Positions 11,646 through 25,204 of a stretch of 64,000 nucleotides of DNA are shown here, one piece after another. The first letter of the stretch is position 1, and each line of letters starts with the position of its first letter. The stretch lies in NCBI RefSeq assembly GCF_019925205.1, contig NC_083568.1:22876393-22940392 (forward strand), given 5' to 3'. Source of the DNA: Metopolophium dirhodum (taxonomy: Eukaryota > Arthropoda > Insecta > Hemiptera > Aphididae). Below the pieces are notes generated by a model. It had not been told where the DNA came from. It made no database searches and saw nothing but the letters and a program-made list of their open reading frames with translations. The position numbers and the translations under genes were made by a program.

Positions 11646-14516
11646 GTATTGTATTTTATTTTGTATTTTTGTATGGATAATTATTTTAAGGGAGTTCCAG
11701 CGTATCATGTTTTAAGGAGTAATATTTAGACAATACACTGGACAAGAACATTTGGGCTATGTCTATGTGTGAGTAATAAATTAACATTAGTATGTGTTTC
11801 TGATAATCGCTATAATGCCTCGTCGGGCAACCACCACCGGATGCAACTCTCGATTGCACACGCACATGTCAATACTTCGCGAAAAATGAAATACATTATT
11901 CTTGTTTGCAAAACTATAAAAACTACTAAAACCGGTAGTAAATTAAACATACTTCCTGCAGGAAGATAGATTGAAACTTCGAAAAAATGGTTGAATTTAA
12001 AGCTTCTAGACTATGCTCTAGTCATATGATATGTAAGTATAGTATACGTGTGCATATTATATGGTACCTACCTAATTACTAATTAATAATTTGACCAATT
12101 TTAATTATTTTATTACATAATATAGATTATATATAACACAATTGATACGATTTGATAAAAATATTAACAATTTTATTTATATTTTATATGTATGGAATAC
12201 CTAATATACTATACAAATGTATACACAATTATATTATTTATATACAACATTGCCCAGCGGGGTGGCGAAAGGGTTCTAAAGCCCTTTAGCCCCTTATATT
12301 TCGTAGTTTCGCAATACACTCAGTTAATTATTCAAACAAAAATGTATCCTATTTTTGTACGCAATACAATCGCATGCACGACACGACGCGGTAAAGCACT
12401 AAAATAACATAATATATTACGCGTGCTACGAGCTTAAAATATATGCTACTATGTGATTTTGTGCAAAAAAAAACATCAAAATGATAAATGCATGCGTTTT
12501 GCAATATTTTTTTTAACAGTGAACAGTGAGGAATTCTGAAAAAAATGGGAAGCCGTAGAAGGTACTTATTTTTCTATGCGCGTACAGTGTGTAGACTAAT
12601 TTAAATTAATGTGTGGCGGCAGCAAAATAAATAACGCTGTTGGATACGAAATCGTTCGGATGAATAATATTATTATGATGCAATCAAATCACGATTATTG
12701 ATAACAGTTGATGTATATATAATATTTTATATATTATTGTCGTGGTATGGCCTCTTTGTTTTAATATTCATGAGCCGTCGTAGTGCACGCATAATATATT
12801 CGAAAATAATAATAACGTGACTTTTACGAAGTGTACAAAATATAGAGATGGGGAAAAAATAAAGAATTTTGATGTTATGTTTTATTATATTTCATAAAAT
12901 AACGACTCAAAAAAATTACGTTTTTTACGGTCCTCGTATAATAAAGTATAGGTATACACGATTGTGCATTTTTTAATCTGAAAAAATCTCAACATGGCTG
13001 AGCAACAGTCGAACAGTTTTTCTTTCCAAGTACAGGATTTGAAAATTCTTTCTATCCTTTTCAAATTTGTTTTCATATACAATATACCTATACCTGATAC
13101 ATAATATAGTAATATTTCAACCTTTAGTGAAGCACGTGGTATACTGGTATCAGACCACATAGCTGCACGCGCTAGGTGATTTTTTTTCTGTTTAAATAAT
13201 AATAATATTTTTAATACAACTTTAGTACCTAATTGCCAAATGTTTATTAGAAATTATAAAAGAATTGGTTGTCCAGTCAATATTAGGTCACTATATTAAT
13301 AATTTATTGTTACAGTATAAGTATTAATTAATTTTTAATTTATTTGTGTTATACAATTAACAAACTATATTTTGGCATTTTTGTGATTGAACGATAATTA
13401 TTAAAAGGATAACATTGCTCAATGGAGTACGAAAAATGCACAAAATAATTTATACTATATTAAAAATATACTGTGATAAATAATCACCTCATGCGCGTCT
13501 CCAAAGGTTGTTAGGTACATGGGCTTACAACTCTAAAATAATAATACAATTTATTTTGTTCATATGAGTGTGTAGTCAAGTAGTCGACGAATAATTCTTG
13601 TATTTGATAATGTGGTAGAGACATTGGTGTTAATTAATTTTTCTTAACTATACTATAAATAATAATACCTATTACAATTATAATATACCAAATCGAATAT
13701 TTAGTCGATGACAGGTGACAACACTAATACAATATATTATGAAACAATTAAAGTGTTTACAACTTTTTACCACACAATCGTTAAAATATATTTTATATTA
13801 AAAAAAAAAACATTAGTGAAGCTTTGAAGTCAATGTGACAATATATTATGTGGAGTGGCAACTTCACTCGCTTTCATATTTTATTGTATTCAAATTTGTT
13901 TTCAACTATTACAAACTATTGGAAAGGTAAAATATGTCTCGAATTTAACTTTTTGTTAGTTGGTGTGCGCAATCGTTTGGTGCTTTTTACGCAGTTAAAA
14001 AGGTAAAAGTGCGCAATCGAGCGGCACTGAAGGCGAAGAACGATTACCGAATTCGGAAGATTTTGTGTTCCGTGTCACATAAAAATGTAGGTTGACGGCG
14101 ACAAAAACGACCTGTATAAATGTATAATACAGATGCGCATGCATTAACGGTTGTAATAGCATTCGTGGTCAGATAAAGAGAAATTGACAAAGTACCTACC
14201 TGCCTAGACAGTACCTACACCTCCAATACGGACTCACAGAATATCATGTGCACATTATAACCTACGGCGTGTACCTAATACCTATTGTTGTGCATTGCGC
14301 TCGTGTAGTATACATTTCCATTAATATATTATTATTATTATTATTATTGTTACCATCGTTATTATTATCATAATATATACCTCGCGAGACACACAATTGT
14401 TATTCAAACACATTTGCCCAGACCACGACGACGTCGGTGCGCATGGAGTTCGAAACGAAAATTAAAAAAAAAAAACGAAAGGCATTAGCAGTCCGGTCAT
14501 CTCTTCTTCTTCTATA

Positions 14517-15275
14517 CAGAGTGATTCACCAAACATGTACAATGTACACCCAACACTTGTCCTTTAACAATGTATTTATTTTAGTTCTGAATTTCAGAAT
14601 TTTCAACTATACTTAAGGACCATATTTGAAGTATCTACTTTATTTATAGATATCATCTAAACAGTGCCCTGTGGTGATACAAAAATATTTTCTTAAAATG
14701 ATCCTTTTTACTGCAATAAACCGTTTAGCAATTTTTTTTTTTTAAAAATGTTGATGTACTTGGATAATTAATCCTTAAAAATGGTTTTTAAGAATTTATA
14801 ATATATATTATGTAATATTTAATCTAGCCAGTACATATTAAACTGTTTTATATTTGACAGTTTTTATAAATCTTGAAATTATAATAAATTAACATTAATG
14901 TTAATAACTATGAAACGTTTTAAAAATCATCATAAGCCCATAAATTCTAAACCTATCATGAGTACACAATGTAAAAATCTCAAAAACTATTCATTTGAAT
15001 TTCGATTTTGATACCTATACATGAAAATTATTGAAAAATTCATCTCCTCAACAATTTACAGAAAAACAACGTTTGTCATTTGGAAAAAAAACTAGTTGTT
15101 ACTTATTGTAACATATTTTGTCACCTCGTGACATTCCTTAAACGATATAAAAAATCTACGTATTTAAAAATAAGGACATTATGAGTATGCTCAAAAAGTC
15201 AACACATCTGAAATTAAATAAATGTGTGAGAAATAAATGGGGTGGGTATGAGTTGCGTGATATGCGATCACCCTG
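14517..15275. mobile_element. Foldback MITE family, copy A
   Basis: The left end CAGAGTGATTCACC and the right end, which reads CAGGGTGATCGC on the other strand, form short terminal inverted repeats flanked by TA (14515-14516 and 15276-15277). Longer internal arms are also inverted copies: CTGTGGTGATACAAAAATAT near 14670 pairs with the complement of a stretch near 15110-15130. Copies at 24401 and 29430 share internal sequence. The open frame at 15181-15363 lies inside the element and is not taken as a gene. Confidence 0.75.
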
Positions 15276-16442
15276 TATTTGGCTGGATATTATATACGTG
15301 CGACGGGTGAAAGCAGTGACGCGTACCTATGATATACCTATCGTGTCACAACGTGGCGTGTGACACGTGAGGCATAATATACCTAACATAATAATAGTAA
15401 TAATAATAATAAATAATATTTCGTCATCGATTGTGCTCGAATGACTGCTGTTACGATAATAATTTTACGCGGTCGCACATCACTTTCGTCCCCAACTTTT
15501 TGGTGACTTTTGGCGTTCAACCATTAATGCGTTATAATATCGTTGCAGCACGCGTACACAAGGTATCGTATAATAATAATAATAATATGTTTCGTCGCCG
15601 GTGACGTTTTATCGCGGTCGAGTGAGTGTGTTCCGGAAAAAAAAAAAATATAAAACCAACAGCATCGTGTCGTAATGATAATACCATGGTGAGCAATTGA
15701 ATTTTGGTCACGTCTCTACGACGCCATCGTAGAGCGTAGTCCGCATACGCCCGTCGCGTGACGAAACGGTCGAATTTTGATACTTAGATTGTTTTCCATT
15801 TTTGTTTTTTTTCCGTTCGATGTCCACCGCTGTGGTCGGTTATGATAACGACGACAGTAGATTATTACGATAGACCGGTGCGGAAAACGTTCTACTTAAA
15901 CAGGAACCCCTTTCTTTTCGCATTTTTTTTTTCTTCCAAGGAGTCCTTGATTCTTTTGTCGTTCTACAGAAAATAAATATCGAGCATAAACGCGCTCGTG
16001 TGTACACCAACCACATTATTATATATTATTATTATGATATCGTTTACCCTCGATTTCACGAAAACAACTTTTGCGTTAATAAATATTTCACTCGAAGTTA
16101 ATAACCAAAATGTTTTAACATTTAACGCGTAATGTCAAATCGCATGATTGATGATGGCTTATGCGATCCGACAAGTATCATGGGATAATATCATACAAAT
16201 AACGAAATCGAGAAAGGACAGTGAACATGCAATTTAATCGTTTCCTCGGAACATATATTTATTTACCCAAATATGCGCTACTCTCTCCAGACCTATGGAC
16301 ATTTCTCTATTTAGGGACTAAGAAGTCGCTATGTTATTAATGTCTAATAAAACGCACAATTTATGGACGGACGGAAATATACGCAATAGACCGCCGCCGC
16401 ATGTTTTGGACATTATAATATATGCCTATATTAATATTGATT

Positions 16443-16720
16443 TTAAAGATGGTGCTTTTTGAGATGGGTCAGAAGTAGTGAGACCGAGTCTCCTTTCGCC
16501 CTTCCCCCAAATAAATTCCAGTATGACTTAGGCATAGACCAAGCAATGGCAGGCATGCGCCGCCAAACTCGTCTCTTTTTTTGTCGTAACCCATCCGAAA
16601 GGCTCGACACGATTGCGCCTCGATTTTCCATACGCGACTTTCTGCGATTTTCTGATTTCCCACCATGGCGAAAAACCTTCTTCAAAACGAATCGTCGCGC
16701 CCGCTTGTTCACACATTAGT
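16443..16720. other. GC-richer island open in several frames on both strands
   Basis: About 270 bases with much higher GC content than the flanks. Frames of 60-89 codons are open on the plus strand (to 16719) and in at least two frames on the minus strand. None resembles a family I know. The base composition alone explains part of the openness. It may be a transposon fragment or a regulatory region just downstream of the transporter exon at 16993. Confidence 0.35.
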
Positions 16721-16992
16721 ATATTACATCATAAAATACGCCGTTCAAATATAACATATTAATATACTATTATAACGTACAGTAAAACTTCCATAATATT
16801 ACGATGTCTCGTGAGCGACAATAAATCGATAATTCGTACTATAATATAGTGAAATCCGTTAAATAGATTAGCCAAACCGCTCTGGTTCTAACTCGGTTAA
16901 AGATGTTTTGTCGATTAGAGGGTTATGCGAAGTTATTCGCTGTACTATCGTTGTCGTACCTATAGTACGTATAATATATATTATGCGCTTAC

Positions 16993-17178
16993 CGATGACG
17001 GTGCCGTAGCTGAAGAATAATTGATGGAACTGCGTGGCGAAACTGGTGAAGAGACATCCCAGCGCAGTGATCAGGCCGCCCATGACGGCCGTCAGTCTTG
17101 TGGATTTCCGCCGGCAAAAAGCTATCGTCACCGGTGACAGCAACAGCGCCACTCCCGTGGACATTGCTCCCAGCCATC
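16993..17178 (-). CDS. SLC16-type monocarboxylate transporter, internal exon (upstream one)
   Basis: This 186-bp exon encodes an early part of a monocarboxylate-transporter-like membrane protein. It follows an acceptor TTTGTGCAG and ends at a GTAAGC donor, both on the minus strand. The frame reads WLGAMSTGVALLLSPVTIAF, then a charged RRKSTR loop, then GGLITALGCLFTSFATQ and LFFSYGTVIG. This fits two adjacent transmembrane helices joined by a basic cytoplasmic loop, as in MCT proteins. It begins with the last two bases of a codon and ends with the first base of the next; that base joins the exon at 888-1035 to give an uninterrupted VIG-GIGVGM. The DGGWGW-type first helix usual in the family is not visible upstream in this window, so the 5' end probably lies beyond 64000 or was missed. 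Confidence 0.87.
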
Positions 17179-17227
17179 CTGCACAAACACAAAAAACGTT
17201 AACTTACGCATATTATACAAACACCTC

Positions 17228-17228
<1 letters not shown>

Positions 17229-17261
<33 letters not shown>
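17229..17261. repeat. (TTA)n microsatellite
   Basis: A pure trinucleotide run just beyond the transporter exon. Confidence 0.9.
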
Positions 17262-17263
<2 letters not shown>

Positions 17264-17361
17264 GTCGTCGGGACATTTACATATTTTTAAATATATTATT
17301 GTTATTAATATTATCGGTGTACGATCGGCGTAGGTGGCTATAGATACGACGTATTATTATA

Positions 17362-17791
17362 CGGGGTGGTCCGTTTGCAAGCTACTAACTCCAAACACTC
17401 GTTTTACAATAACATGTTTGTATTTTCTTTCGAACGATAAACGTTCGCTTAGAGTATAGGTATATACCTATTATAGTATAGTTTTCGAAATACTACGTTT
17501 TTGTAGAAACAATTTTTTCTTTCTATTTTTCATCCTGTACAGTATACCTATAGTTTTCGTTTTCAAAGACGAATTATATTTTTAACTTTATAACCTGGTC
17601 ACTAGAAGTAGAATATTTTTCTGAAAATTTCGATGTGTGAAACATAATAAATATCGATTTAATAGTTGTGTATTGCATTTAAACATTTAGAATGTGGGTT
17701 GGAAAACAACAAAATATTATACCTATATTTAAGTGTTAATGAATGTAAAAAAATAAAATAAAAAAAACAGCCTTAGAAATGTATCACCCTA
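17362..17791. mobile_element. Possible TA-flanked MITE, diverged
   Basis: The left end CGGGGTGGTCC and the right end, which reads TAGGGTGATAC on the other strand, resemble the terminal repeats of the 14517 family. TA dinucleotides flank both ends (17360-17361 and 17792-17793). The interior shows no clear similarity to the other copies, so it is a diverged relative or a chance pairing. Confidence 0.35.
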
Positions 17792-18144
17792 TAGCCTGTA
17801 TCAAAGGAAAGTACCATGTAGGTAGACAAACTAGGTGCATAATAACATGTCGATAATCCCGTCGGAAGGATTTGTCCGGGGGGACAGTTGCAAGCGTTCA
17901 ATCCGTGGCTGCTGTTGGCTTATGATATATATTATCATAATTATAAACGCGTATAAATTATTCTTGGAGATTAACCCGCGTGGTTTTATCGATAGTACCG
18001 GAAATCGGTAAACTCGTAGGTGACCTTGTATACCGTATACCTTTGTAACGTGTTCGGGGTGACCTGATTATAATATATAGGTACCTATAACAGTTATCTC
18101 GGGAAGGATTTTAATTCCTTATGGATAAGTTTTCATTGGATGAA

Positions 18145-18157
18145 GGGGGGGGGGGGG
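18145..18157 (+). repeat. G homopolymer (13)
   Basis: An uninterrupted run of 13 G in AT-rich DNA. Its exact length is uncertain in any assembly. Confidence 0.85.
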
Positions 18158-21100
18158 CGGTTGAGCAGTAATGCAACAGGTTTTTATCAATAAAATAAAT
18201 AATATAATAATAATATTCATGTCTGAGTTCGCATGTGTTGATGGTGAAAAATGTCGAAAGTTTGACAGAACACACGACTACTGTGCGTCATTTTAGTAAT
18301 ATATAATAATTCGGACGGAACCGAAAAGTATCAATAGTTTGTATACATTTTGTGTCGGTTAATTCTATATAGTGTGTAATTTATATACATTTGTGGTGTA
18401 ATAATTAATGTAATTACACTTTGAACTAGGTATTTTATTGGTATACCAAAACGATGAAGATAATACGATCGATGAAGATCGACGTAATGGATAATAATAA
18501 TACACAATAGGCGAGTGTGTGTATAAGAAAGTGAGAGGGAGACAGAGACAACTTGGCTGCAGTCGTCGAAAATATTTCAATAACCCGTATAATAATCTAC
18601 CGCCGAGGCGCCGACCATGAATTTTATACTGGTATTCTATTTTATTACCTAGATACGATGTTTAAACGTATTTATTTATTTATTTAAATTAATACTTTAC
18701 GACTTTTAAGAACAAAATATCAACAATTGAAACTAGATTAACATATCTCATGATAAGTTATTATTCATTAGATAACATTATAGCCATAGGTATACACAGT
18801 TACAATATTAATTTAACAGATTATGTGAATTAATTTTAAATTATAACATGAGATATAATAGTTGGCTAAACGCGAAACGTTATACATTATTATTGACTAT
18901 CGAAATCGACGAAATCATCTTAACTATAGGAGCATTTTTTGTAATATAATATTATGTTTGTCGTCGTAAACTCTAATAACAGTACCACGACAATTAATAT
19001 GACCGTAAGAGCGTTTTCGGTAATATTAGTGTAAAGTTGCTAATGGTTCGCTACGAGTGGATTTATCGAACAGTGAATTCATAAAGTACATAGATACTAG
19101 GTAGGTACATTTTGTTACAGGGAACAATGATGGCAAGTAAAATTATTGATTTCGAAATTCATACGAACAAAAAACGTGATATAATTAGGTTATAACTCAA
19201 AGAGTATAACTGCGTTGTAACTTTAAAAAATTGTTTTGAATTTGGAAAAAACACACTGACATTCATAGTCACGCCAAAATCTAGTTTTCATCTAAGCTCG
19301 ATGTCCTCTCTTTTCTTTCTCTTTATTTTGTAATTCCCAAAATTACATCTCTATATAAGTACCTAGTACCGTGTACACGTACACACGCTATAATACGTCT
19401 ATACCACATGTGTTTGGGACTTTAGGAGCACTTAAACTAATCGACAAAAACTCCAAAATTGTTGTAGAACACAAACTACAAAGTGCATTGAACAAAAACT
19501 ATTGTTCTTACATCAGTATATTAAATTGATCATTTGAAATAAGTACTTATATTAGGTATGTTTTTTTCGTACCGTGGCTATAGAGTAAAAAATAATACAG
19601 TTTCGTTTTCAGAAATTAACTCGGTATAATTATTTATCGGTACTTTTGTACTCAAATTGTAACTTGATATTATAATACCATTTGAACACGATATACAACA
19701 TCGTAATTTATTATTCTCTGTTTTATTCAGAGGAAAACATTATAACAACCGAGACGTAAACCTAAGCACAGCAGTTTACTACCGTTACATAATATTATAT
19801 TATAAAATTATGCTCAATAAATATTATATTATTATGTAGGTATCTTTGTAAATATTTTATAATGGTGTTTTTTTATTTATTAATGAAGCCGGTCGATACT
19901 AATTATAGATATTGTAAAAATAAATTAACTTTTAATCACGACCAGCTTACTATAATAATATATAATAAAATTGGATTACAATTTAATGTACTATGTAATG
20001 GCCGTTTAATGCACGAACATTAAACCTCAAATTATACATTTTAATTTTCTCTAATATACTTATAATAAACGTAGGTTTTATCGCGGGAATTCGAACAAAT
20101 CGACTTCAAGACGCACAATAGTGGGCGTAATAATGTATTATGGTTTCACACGTCATATTATTGTACCTACGTTACTAACATACAAAATATTTAGTACTTA
20201 AATAACCGTTCTAAAATAATAATATTATGTCAAGTTTGATATCCGAACGATGTACTTATTTGACTTTCAAATGCTATTATCGTTTCTTTTTGGCATCGTT
20301 TTCGATATTGACGTCTGGTATAATTGTTATATCAAACCGAGAATTATAGTGATGTCATAAAGTCTGTGAGATTAGTAGAACAATTTTCTAAAGACATTAA
20401 TTATTGTGAAATAGAATGGGTTCTGTTTGAAATTCGAAAACGGCGTGGCGAGAAGAAGAAAAAAATACTCTGTTTTGGTTTTGTCGATTTCTATTACTAG
20501 ACGTCCATAATATTATTATATATTATATTTACTGACCCAAGCCCGAAAACAAATTGTTCTGGAACACAAACAATTATGACCGGTATAATTTATAATATGA
20601 CGGTCACCATTTAATGTTAACGTTTAGCCAAAACCTCTCGTTGACCCAACATTTATCGTGCGCGAGATTTCATCCAAAATCCTCAATGTTAATCTTCATT
20701 AGGAATGACCCATTTATATATTATACTGATAAACTGCTAAAGGTCTGACCGTTTTTCGTCAAGTAAATATACATATTCTGAAATAGTGTTAGTTTCAAGC
20801 ATTTTGCATATTTTATTATTCGTATAATTTTTCATTCTGTAGTTAAATATATTGTTACCAAAACCTTTTAACGGGGTATTTTAAGTACAGAGATATTATT
20901 ATTTAACAGCTATTGTACGTAGAGATGGGACGAGGACAGGTTTACAATGAGGATAATATTTTGTATACAGGGTTTACTAGCAAAAAAAAAAACGACTTGG
21001 ATTTAGATTTTCAAAGCCGTTGTAAACAGTAGGTAATAAATTAAATTGTAAAGAAAGATAATATTATAATTTGCACATTTACTAGAATATAGTATTATAA

Positions 21101-24100
21101 TAAGTCGTATACAATTATGATTGTGATAAGTATAATACTGGATTTTGATTTCGAATTTTTAAGACTATTTTTCTTAGGATTTTGATCAACTAACCGAACG
21201 TAATAAAAATAATAAAATAATTACTCAGATAACATGATTTCTCTCCATATTGACAATATTATAATATTATAACGTAACGAAAAAACGATAATATGGTTGT
21301 ATTTAAAAAATATGTCCCACTCGCACCAAGCGTAACGCGCAGAATGCGAATAATGAAGAAACCAACCGATGAACGAATAAAAATATTTTACCGATGTGCG
21401 AATTGCACCACATCTATATAGATTTAGATATACGCATATTATAATATTATAATATTATGCACAGCTCATCGTGCCCACAACGTTTTAACCGACATAAACC
21501 TGTAGTTGGTAGTTAGTTTCCTTCTTTTAATGGACATACATTATCCCGTTCGTTCCGGGCAAAGAGTAAACGACAACGTTTAAGTAAATAAACCATAAAT
21601 CCCGAGACGTTATCGAGCCAACCGGGAAAGGCCCGCTGCAGAAGAAAAATCGCGCACCGTTAACAATAAAATGGGTATTTTACGGGATGAACAATAAACA
21701 CAATGTCAATGCACTTTCGTGTGCATCGAAAGCAATAAAGAAGACGCATCGTTTCCTAAATTACCGAAAAAACACATTCATATACACGACGAAAAATCGT
21801 ATATATAGCAAGAGGTTTCTCTGGGTTCATTCCGCGTGTACACGGTTTTATCGTTTTCTCCTTTCGACGTTACATAAAACAGATGACAAACTACGTTTTC
21901 CGCAAAAACCGTGTTTGTAGCTACAACACGCGCTTATTTATTTATATGCTATTATCATAACGAAAATAATATTAAAGTTGTATGTGTAGGTAACATGGAC
22001 CACCATAATATTATACACACGTAATACTATTATTATCACCGTGGAATGTACTAATATCCAGCCTTGTTAATATTATATTCTACTCGTTCGAAAAATAAAC
22101 TTTTGTACTTAGCTTGTATGCGTAAAGACAAGTTATGAGACACCAAATAATAATAAACTTACAATGATTATTAACAAAAGATAAAATGAAAAGTTCGCTT
22201 AAATTTTAAACGTTTGACAAAATATTTATCTATAGGTATAAATAGTATAATATATGTAGGCGAACTTTTGAGAATTAAAACGTACCTACCAACAAATATG
22301 CAATGTTGGTACTATAAAATGTGTATCAAATAAAAACCAATATATTATTATGAATTATGAGTTATAAATACTCGTATTATAATGCTAATGACTAATGAGT
22401 TAGAAGTTGTGTATCATAAAAAACTGTTATTTATCAAGTTGTGATTTTTCGTAATGCTTTGACTTGGCTCTTAGGGATATTTTAATTAGGGATGGATTAC
22501 CAAAACATATTTATATTATTACAAAATAATTTGAACAACGTAGGTAACAATATTAATACAATTTTTTTAAATTTGATTTCTTCTGTTAAATCATATATAG
22601 ATATTATTATACAGGAACTTTGATAGTTCAGATAGTTACAAACAATAATCGTACAATATAATATTGTACAATCGTTCGCGTTCTATGATCGAATATTAGA
22701 ATTATTATAGGCAAAATGTGATTAGGATAGCTAAACAATTAAAGGCAGTTGATGTTAAATGTGATAAATTTGTGAGCGCAATTTGATCATATATGGCACA
22801 GGTGACGAACGATGACCGAAGGTCGTCATAACCATCATAACCATGAAAAACATAATAAATTATTTCAACGTTCGATTGAGAGGACGAAATCATTTATGGT
22901 TCGAGTTTTTAGCCAATATACAATTGAATTAAAAAAGTTATAGCAGCGCTCTATTTGGGAGCATATATCTATGTTTTGAAAAACAACAATAGAATACTAC
23001 GCCCATTATGCATACACTTTATTATTTGTATTTGTATATACAGTACCTGACGCTAATAATAATAGTTTTAATTATTTACGATGGATCGAATAATAATTAT
23101 TACACCACATTAGTTTTGAATTGGTGTTTAATAAATTAGTTATTATAAGTACCTATTTTGTGTGGGTACTCTAATAGTTTTTATTTTAATATATTTTTTT
23201 TCGTACTACAAACATTTAGTCGACTGTTATTAATTTTATTTTATAAACTTTCGTTAAAGCGTATTATTTAGTAATAATAAACTTTTACTGCATAATTCGC
23301 GTATTTTACATAGTTTAATCAAGTTTATAATTAATAAATTCTCAGTTGATAGTAATTTTCATTACTTTAATATTATAATATGACGTAAATACAGTTTATT
23401 TCAATATTAAAATTGTTGTTCAAATCTAAAAATTGCCCTAGATCCAAGCAAAGCAACGATTATAATATTATGATTATAAAAATGTGCCTAAGTAAAACGT
23501 CAACAACTTTAAATTTATTTACATTTAAATTGAAATGCCACACTGTACAAAATATCTACGCGTTTCAATATAAATACAATTTATCAAAATTATATACATA
23601 AGACCAAACAGGAATTAAAATAAGTATACACCGTTTAAGTGTTTTATTTTTTCAATTTAAGAACGAATGAGTAAATAAACACTATTTACATAAATCAATA
23701 CGAATTCTCTATAATTATGTAGTACCTACAACACTAGGATCACACGAGATTGGTAATATTATGATCAGAAAACCATTTTATTTGGCAATACAACACTCAA
23801 GAGTTAAATTCAATTTCACGTGATATTAAACAAACACCAGATTAATCTCGTTACACAGGACCTCTGCTGCTTCAGTGTTTTCGATTAGAAAATATATTTT
23901 CTTCGGAATAAAATATATTTTTTTTTTTTAAGAGAATTAAATCGTGAATAATTTGATTTAATTAAATCGAGTTTTTATTGAACAAACCTATTATTATACT
24001 GTGCTCGGGTTTACTTTTAACGATTCGGCAGTATACCAACAGTGAAAACAATCAAATATACACGTTTAAAAATTTATATTGGAACAGAAATTTAAAAACA

Positions 24101-24400
24101 TGGTTTTTAGGACAGATCATTATCGTAATGGCTGTTAAACTGCGTTAAAGTTAATTAAAAGCAGTTAAACTTTTATTTTGTTTGACGGACATCGTGTCTG
24201 TTAGTTGTGTGACGAAGTATTATATAACGGAGACGAATGTCTGCGAAGTAAAAGAAAATTGTAAATATACTCGTGACGCTTATGCGGCGCGATCATAATA
24301 TATTATTCATGCTACGAAAATAGATGAAAACCCATACGATTTTTATCAAACCGTTATCCCCGGTCTTTACAACATAATATATCTCTGATCACTTCGTATA

Positions 24401-25204
24401 CAGAGTGATTCACCAAGCATGCTGATCCTCATTTTACCCTATTGTAGTCAAAATATATTTATTCAAATTGAGACTTTTAAATTTTTTAAGTTTTATTAAA
24501 GACCGTACACTATTTCAAATTCCCTCGATTTTTTTATGTCATTATAAAAGAATATCCTGTGGGCTGTGGCGATACAAACTAATGTTTTTCAAATGAGCAC
24601 CATAATTTCTTACTGTAAATTGTTGAGCAGACGATATATTGTAAGTATACTTTTAAAAATGAGAATTATGCATCTAAATTCAAACGAACAGTGTTTGAGT
24701 TATTAAACGTTGTGTATGTAGGATAATAATATTTAATAGCAATATGTTTGGAAAATATGAAAGGTGAATCGCTACGGGGATTTTAAAATTATTTTAATTA
24801 GTTTTAATCTATTATTGACATTATATAATGTTTTAATATTGTCTGAGTATAATAATAGTATACTAGAATAAAGATTACATCTATTTTTATGTCTTAAGTA
24901 TATTCCATTGTTAAGGACTATTATTCTTTACAGGCATTTTAATAAATTAGAAACTATACTCGTTTGAATTTCTATGTAGAAACATTAAAATGTAAAAATA
25001 AATCATCTGCTAAACAAGAGCGGTTTCTCACTCAGTTTATGTCACCCTCGGGACACTATTCTTAAATGGTATACAAAATCTACGTATTTCAAAATGTGGT
25101 TCTTGGTATACTTCCTAAATTACTAAATATATAATTATTTGAACAGATGCATTATTAAAGGAAAATATTTGGTTGAGTAATATTTTGCTTCGTAAATCAC
25201 CCCG
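24401..25204. mobile_element. Foldback MITE family, copy B
   Basis: The left end CAGAGTGATTCACCAAGCAT and the right end, which reads CGGGGTGATTTACG on the other strand, are flanked by TA at 24399-24400 and 25205-25206. It shares ordered internal blocks with copy A, such as a GTGGCGATACAAA block, a TTACTGTAAATTG block and an AAATCTACGTATTT block near the right end. Confidence 0.75.

Larger units (their letters stand above)
1036..16992 (-). other. Intron of the transporter gene (about 15.9 kb)
   Basis: This stretch separates two transporter exons whose phases match. It has a GTAAGC donor next to 16993 and a TTTCAG acceptor next to 1035 on the minus strand. It holds a purine-rich GA tract (1560-1660), a palindromic MITE (2129-2444), a promoter-like site (about 2656), a hAT-like end (3575), an ATT microsatellite (4684-4718), a SINE (10575-10863), a zinc-finger relic (11413-11645), a foldback MITE (14517-15275) and an island open on both strands (16443-16720). 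A C-rich patch at 9840-10060 and MITE-like TA-GGGGTGAT ends near 9637 are also present. Elsewhere I see only AT-rich sequence. Confidence 0.7.

Noticed and set aside
16443..16720. Bacterial gene transferred from a symbiont
   Set aside because: It is open in several frames on both strands with no recognisable protein, so no single frame can be preferred.
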